A model generated the notes under the pieces. The model ran no database searches. It saw only the letters and a list, made by a program, of their open reading frames with translations, and was not told the origin of the DNA. Both the position numbers and the translations under genes were made by a program. 64,000 nucleotides of DNA from Reticulitermes speratus (taxonomy: Eukaryota > Arthropoda > Insecta > Blattodea > Rhinotermitidae): NCBI GenBank assembly GCA_021186555.1, contig JAJKFL010000003.1:35080908-35144907 (forward strand), read 5' to 3'. Positions 57,901-64,000 of this stretch are shown in pieces; within the stretch, counting starts at the first letter, position 1; each line of letters opens with the position of its first letter.

Positions 57901-59359
57901 AAAATTTTAAAGTCACGACAGGTGACAAGGTACACATAGAGGCTGTGAGAAAACAGCGCGCAATACTGTCATAATATACAATTACATAAGAATATCATAA
58001 ATAAATAAATAAATACGAGTACAAATAACAAAACTACCACAAATAAATGTTAAAGAGGCCTCCAAATTCGTTACCATGTATTTGGTTCGAGTAGTGTGTA
58101 ATTAGTTCTGCAAAACCCAACTGACATTGTATTAAACCTCACCAAAAACTCTTTCCCGTAGCACTGAAATAATTCTCCTAATTTATTTTCACAAGTATTG
58201 TCCTGTGTAGTTTTGTTTTTTCCTCCATACTATATGTATGCAGTTTTCAAATTATTTTAATGGTTATTATTCCTTAAAGTACAAATTATTCTAAATTCAA
58301 TTGTGGCTTTACTTTGTCGTGTCACTTGACTGTACATTTGAATTTTTGCGGTGGTTTTAAAGAGAGGGGATGTAAAATTTTCAAGGAAAGAAGGGGTGGG
58401 GGAGAGACATAGATTAAGTAGGGTACCACTTTTTTTCTTCTTCTTTGCTTTCCTTTAGAAGGCGCATTTGTGCAATTCTTTATTTTTCTTCTGGAGGAAA
58501 AAATATATAAAGCGAAAAAAAAATGTTTTGCTTGTGTATGAAATATGAATAATGTAAGTGATGAGCACTGTGTTTTCTCTATAAATATACATCCAAGTTT
58601 CTATACCTTTCTGTTCCCTTCTTTCAGAATACATTCTTCCTTTTTCACTATATATTCCTCCCTCTTTTTTCCCCCTTCCACCCTTCTTAATGCAGCATCC
58701 CATGTACACTACAACCACTCACCGACGCCGTTAGAAATATATTGAAATGTCTGGTTTGATAAAAACCCTCTCCGGTATATTCTGTCATGGTTGCCATGTA
58801 AAATACTAAACTATAATGAAATATATCATGTGTGCCTAACTCGATCAAACTTGAAGCATAGTCGCCTTAACTGTTACGGTTATTTGTCTACCTTAAACAT
58901 TTCTGAAGCGGAAAATTTGTTTCTATAAAGCATGTTATGAAAAATAAAACTTCCATCGTGATCATACTTTACTGCCATATTCAATTTATGCTGCGTGATA
59001 CATTAAAAATTGGCGCAGAATATTGTTAATATTATGATAAAATCTCAGGCGCTTAGGAGTTTTAAAATCCAATTTAACTTCGTAGTAAGTAAATAGAGGT
59101 CTGTTAGTACATACTGCAATATTACCGAAATAGAATACTCACACAGAACATCGAGAGGACAGAAGTGTTTAAATAAAGTGTTCGCTTTGTTCTGGGGTGA
59201 GGTAACATGAAATACGTTGTCAGTGAGACGCTCTACGGCTGATAGAGTTGATTGTGAGTGTTCTTATTTCGTGTTTCGATAAAGTTGTGTTACAGGCACC
59301 TCCAAAATGTACTGACACATACTGTCGACATTATTCACTGCCTTGATTTGGTTGCCTTG
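54976..59359. other. No recognisable feature
   Basis: About 4.4 kb of AT-rich DNA with pyrimidine-rich stretches (55,660-56,240), an (AAAT)n microsatellite at 57,999-58,014 and a CTTTTTTTCCCCC-type tract near 58,660. No gene supported. Confidence 0.5.
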
Positions 59360-59390
59360 TTTCGGACTCTGGCTGTGCTTCTGTCATCAG
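59360..59390 (-). ncRNA. Weak hammerhead-like core
   Basis: Minus strand CUGAUGA (59,390-59,384) and GAAA (59,363-59,360) are separated by 20 bases with poor stem II pairing. It is similar in layout to the other four sites but is the weakest. Confidence 0.2.
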
Positions 59391-61681
59391 GTAAAACTAT
59401 GACACATATTCTGTATTATCCATCAGATTAAGATAATTTCTAACCCTTTTTAAGCAAGGTCAGAAGGTGAAAAATATCCAATATATTTGTCAGTTAAATG
59501 AGACACTTCCTTCACAAATTTCAGATTTGTCTTACATCAAAAAGGAAGTTCAGATATAATGTTACCATTTTTAATGCCAGAATTGACTATTTCTTATTCA
59601 GTTTTAAAATAATGATTGAAGTCACGGTCATAATTAAAATGGTAATGAATTATTTTACTAAAATGATGTAGTGTTTTATCGCCTGAAGCTGCAGACTCGG
59701 TATTTGAGGCAAAGAGCCACCACTCTACCGTATTCTTTTATTATGTTTCACGTAACATGAAGAGGATCGCTAGGTTAAGCAATGCGGATCATCGAATTTA
59801 CCACCTGGTTTTAATTTTCTCAATGTAGCGGAGTGAGGAAGAACCGTATTGTGAATTTTTTTATTTAGGCTGAGTGTGGAAACAATTAAATCATATTGAA
59901 AAGTTAACAATATATGCCGAAATGTTAAACATTTAAACGGAGTTACAAAACTACAAAATCAATTTTTGAGAAATTCCATATAGTTCGTCTTCAGCATCGT
60001 ATAACATAAGGTTATATTGCAAATTGATGCATTCCACAAAGTCCAATATATGACCTTCTTCCAATAACAAATTGAATGGGCATTGTTTGAGCAGCGGAGG
60101 ACTTTTAAGAAGACAAAAACCCTCCCCTTAATACTGTATTTATTTTAAGCACTTCGGGCTAAGAACAACTCCAAAACAAAGCTCATTATTTGAAGTCTCG
60201 GTTTTTTCTCCAAGATGATGGAATTTGAATTTAGCTAACGAGCGTTCTGCCAGTGACATGTAACGAATGCAGCCTAAATCGCTATTCGTCTGTGACCTAG
60301 TATCAGCGCCTAAACCTCTGGAGAGAATTGTTTTATTTGACGTTGGAAACTTTAACTGAAAATTGCCGAAAATTCCGCTGTCAAGCCGTATTGATGTATC
60401 GTTAAACCTAGGCTATAAGCGTAAAAATGGACGTTTCCATGTATCCCATAAACCGTGTTATATATGTCGTTACAATTTGAGAAGGTAGACTTTCACGGAC
60501 TTTCATTTCATTGTTCACATTTTACAGGAAGCTTAATAAACTTCAAAGAACGTTTTGGTAATTTTATGTAGGCCTACTTTGTCTGTACTATGAAATACAT
60601 ATACCCTTTCGAATATCACCTAAAAATATCTGTTAGGATTAAATTCAAGGAATTCAATCCATAACACCGATTCAGTTTGTGTGCGCCTGAATATAAGAAA
60701 AAGGGCAATGACCTTTTCCGAATAAGGCAAAGACACTGGACTGAACAAAAGAATTCCGCAGTATTTCGTCACATTATAATGAATGGGTGAAGGCCTTTCA
60801 CAGAGGTAAACTTACGTACAAGCTTCTAGTTTGGACATTTTACGTAAACAGACCTTGAGCGGCTTATTGCCATAAAATACATTCTTTGGGCTTCACTGCA
60901 ATGGAAGTAAGAGCAACACGCAAACTTTTGTAGCCTTGTTGACATGAATACCTCCTTCAAACTGTAATTTACACAGGTAACTTTCGTGTTTTGTAGAAAA
61001 ATACAGCCTTCTACTGTTCTCATGAATAATCACTTCACGTGAATTTTCAAACTACCTGAGTTCTAAATAAGTATTTTCCTTTTATCTTATCTGGATTGTT
61101 ATTTGTTAGTAGAAATAATCAAAGATCACAATACGATTTCTAATGCCTGCTTTATTGCTAACAATATACCGTTTTATCTTATGTCATATAAAAGTCTCAA
61201 TTTACTCCTACTGCTTGCAGAGTAGACATGGTCAAAATTATGCGCACACAAGTTTGGGGTTTGAAGTAAATTGTTTCTGAGAGTTTTCAGGTTATTTATG
61301 TACAATACGTAGTTATAAAATATAATTATAGCAGGAAGCTCTTGCGGGCTTTTTAATACATGAGTAATTTACACTATATTTTGGGAGCGTATGTACGCAT
61401 TACACAGAGTAAAGTACCTTACAGACGTGAACATTATTCTGTCTAGAGCCCTCCGGATCACATAAGAACGAGGTAAATATTTCCATGCATACTCCGTACA
61501 GAACATAAACAACTAAGGACTTATGCTTCTAACTGCTCACTATCATATAATTTCAATTTATAAATTATATGCTTATCAATTTTCGGATATTTTAGAATTT
61601 TATCACTTTAAACATTTCAGTACGGTCAGTGTAATACATAGACTAACGTGTTGGGCTTATATTCCTGTGTTCTGTAACTCC
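59391..61681. other. No recognisable feature
   Basis: AT-rich DNA without supported genes or repeat families. Confidence 0.5.
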
Positions 61682-61715
61682 CTGAGAATGATACCCCGGT
61701 GCCGAAACATGTAGG
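61682..61715 (+). ncRNA. Degenerate hammerhead-like core, plus strand
   Basis: CUGAGAA (one order change from CUGANGA) at 61,682, a stem II with UACC/GGUG, GAAA at 61,704-61,707, palindromic CAUG at 61,708-61,711, UA, then GG. The right half is ideal for a minimal-stem-III hammerhead; the left half is altered. Confidence 0.3.
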
Positions 61716-62859
61716 ATTTTAATACTTGTCATGAATTGTATTTTATTAAGCGCATTTGCTTATTTTTGTCATCACAATCGTTGTCATGGACTGTGCAAAA
61801 TCAGGCTTAATTTCTTTTACCTAAACCCTCTTCGTATTCAAGTAGTTTATCTGTTCATCTATTTTTCAGAGCGTTCAGGATCAATACGTCTAGAAGATTT
61901 ATATTCCACTGTCTGCTTTAGGATCAGTTTCAATCATAATATTTGAAACATTTCATTCACTTATATTGTCCACATTCCACCTGACATCCATCTATATGCC
62001 TTCATTACATAAACATCAACAACTGAATAAAATTTAATATGCATGTAAATTGATTGACAAGTCGATTTCATGTCACAATCCTGTCTCTAAGTTAAGATCT
62101 CTCGTATCAGGTGTTGTTTTGTTCCTCTTCTACTGCTTAAGGATGAAGCCGTAAGGGAATAGTTTCTTCTTTATTTGGTGTTTGAGGAAGGGAAAACAGA
62201 CGGATATTCATGACTGCTCTTCGCGGTAGAAGATTTGTGGCCTGAGCACGGTGTGAGGGGTACCGGCGTTTGACCTTAGAACATTCATTTTTCCTTTGCG
62301 TTCCCCTACCTCATTCTCTCTCATACTCTTTCAAGGGAGGATAAAGAAGGAGGACGTAACAACCCACCCCATACTAGGGTTCCGATAATTTTGCAGTCGA
62401 AGGTAAGATAATTGCATAAAACAATTCACACAGCATCAAATAACGGTATAATCTATTGTTCTTATTATCAGTTGTGTACATCATTTTCATGTACCTCTAC
62501 TTTCCGTCACAGTTTTCTATTTTGTGAGCTTTCTTACGAAATAAATTATGGCTATACTAAAAATGTTTGTTTTATCCTTTTGGAAGAAAAATAATAATAA
62601 TATTACTGAATAATAAAAATGACAAGGACGAAGTAAGGAATCATTTATTTTCAGCTGGTCTTAGATACTGGGTAATGATTGATAAAATCCTTTGCAGCTC
62701 TACATGCCTTTTGAATGCAGCATTACATGAGTCATGTCACTCGTGTTAAGGTGGGGTTATGCAATATATTCAGTCGCATTAATAGTGTTTTGCCTTACAA
62801 CATATAAGTTGTACAAGCAGAATTTATGACGGCAAAATTCCATATTCACCAAGTCTATA
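61716..62859. other. No recognisable feature
   Basis: AT-rich DNA; short frames only. Confidence 0.5.
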
Positions 62860-62990
62860 GAACAGATTCCTTTATGAGAAACTGACAGTTACCCAGCTAG
62901 TCAAGATATTCCCTACTTCTGTGGAAATTGAATAATCCTGTACTGGAGCCCATACTGAGCCGGCTGAACCCAAGAGACAAATGGCGTCCT
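62860..62990 (+). mobile_element. Piece of dispersed element (KFPAFYGT type), copy 3
   Basis: The translation FLYEKLTVTQLVKIFPTS is the amino-terminal part of the same motif seen at 54,720 and 41,330. At DNA level TTATGAGAAACTGACAGTTA and CCCAGCTAGTCAAGATATTC align with 54,750-54,785. Confidence 0.6.
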
Positions 62991-64000
62991 TTTAATTTGA
63001 CACTACTTCCAAAAAAGTTTTCATTTAAAGGGAAAAATCTTTGTGGAAGTAGATAAATATAGACTGATTAGACAAGAAAATATATCATTTATCGAATAAT
63101 TTATTGAAAGATTGATTATTAATTTATTTAAGGAAGTTTTTTCCATTCCTCAGATAATGGATCATTGGATGGTAAGATGTGTTATGAATACGGAGGTGGA
63201 AAGCAGGTGGAAACGATCATGATCTTTTTTGAAGTGGGCCTTCTACCCCAGAATGTGCCCGGAAACTGAAGAAAACCGCCTGGAACTTCAGTCAGGTTAA
63301 GGAGCTTCTGAAATTTGAGCCCACCATTTGCCGAGTACAAAGGCAGGAAGGCTAAACACTCGGTCGTGACGTCATATTTGATTGATATGTAAGCTGTCTG
63401 ATTATTGCGGCTTCAATGCGGAGATTCTATGTGTGAAAGGTAAAGAAGAAAGAAGGAAAGATAACAGTGGTATGTTTTAAAAACGTATACACAAATTCAC
63501 TTGTGGAAACTGAAGAAAATCAAGGAAAATGTAAGGGTGACTTCTTTAATCAACTTTTGAATAGGTGCGACCTTAAAGAAGCAAGCCAGATTAATGTACA
63601 TTTTGAAAATCTTTCAGGGGAACTCTGAGTAACATTTTAGGTAATTTTCAAATTCACCTGGTATTTGCTTGTGGGACCTACCGCCACTTCCACACAACAG
63701 ACAAATCCCATGTTTTTAAAGAGAAATAAGAACTTGGCCCTGGTATCAGTCAAGACTTTTCGGGACATTAAGTGCTACAAAACTGTTTGTCAGGAAAATG
63801 AAGGCATCTTTCGCGTGCAAACAAATAAGGATGAATTAGCATCTAACAGAGATCACTTACTTCCATTTATGCCCGTGAATGTTCCACTAATACAGGACAT
63901 CCCCTTCATCGTGTCCCTGAACACGGCAGCTCTCATGGGATATCTCGTCGAATGCAGGATCTCTGTGCGATAAAACCTCCGCGCACGGGCCAGGATAAAC
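62991..64000. other. No certain feature; possible repeat at 63,230-63,390
   Basis: A GC-richer block (CCCAGAATGTGCCCGGAAAC, GAAGAAAACCGCCTGGAAC, TTTGAGCCCACCATTTGCCG) looks like a dispersed repeat. A 102-codon frame at 63,665-63,973 (includes LLPFMPVNVPLIQDIPFIV) has no recognised domain; an exon cannot be ruled out but is not supported. Confidence 0.35.

Noticed and set aside
63665-63973. 102-codon frame near the right edge as a host exon
   Set aside because: No recognisable domain, weak context and no supporting splice structure; left as undetermined in the flanking entry.
1-64000. CRISPR-like array, bacterial operons or ribosome binding sites
   Set aside because: Direct repeats are contiguous satellites without unique spacers, and 18S, SINE and LINE sequences show the DNA is eukaryotic.

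Overview
The window looks like insect nuclear DNA, probably from a polyneopteran such as a cockroach, termite or stick insect. The evidence is a Jockey-clade LINE tail, several unrelated tRNA-derived SINEs, a short TTAGG-type telomeric tract and diverged 5' ends of eukaryotic 18S rRNA. The species cannot be fixed from this sequence, and no intact host protein-coding gene is seen.

Region 1 (1-35,700) is GC-rich tandem DNA derived at least partly from a ribosomal DNA spacer. Two sister 76-bp satellites dominate it: family A (551-1,845 reversed; 26,700-27,065 and one monomer near 27,550 forward) and family B (1,850-4,395, 5,906-14,990, 16,506-26,690 and 29,286-33,235, all forward). The B array is interrupted twice by the same 1.5-kb non-satellite spacer, and the flanking B monomers also match at the same offset, so the array is a higher-order repeat of about 10.6 kb. 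Beside it are three truncated 18S 5' ends on the minus strand, each with sequence in the position of the 5' external transcribed spacer (ETS), plus a 51-bp tandem repeat. The left end of the window carries the same parts in inverse orientation, so the B block lies between inverted rDNA-derived flanks. At 33,236-34,978 a different repeat of about 630 bp (three copies) abuts the Jockey tail. Many apparent open frames here are only the satellites read through: 76 bp is 1 modulo 3, and the consensus is nearly free of stops.

Region 2 (about 35,700-64,000) is AT-rich intergenic or intronic DNA full of old mobile-element pieces. It holds six or more SINE copies with different tRNA-like heads, a near-perfect 184-bp foldback, a pair of 500-bp MITE-like elements in opposite orientation, three pieces of a widespread dispersed element, a 33-bp-arm hairpin and degenerate tandem repeats. 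Five places show the order CUGANGA - stem II - GAAA typical of hammerhead ribozymes, as known from Penelope-like retroelements.

The points most worth following are the composite rDNA-derived megasatellite (inverted flanks, 10.6-kb higher-order unit, spacer much better conserved than its satellite flanks), an open frame of about 110 codons inside that spacer, and the cluster of hammerhead-like cores. All alignments and counts were made by eye.
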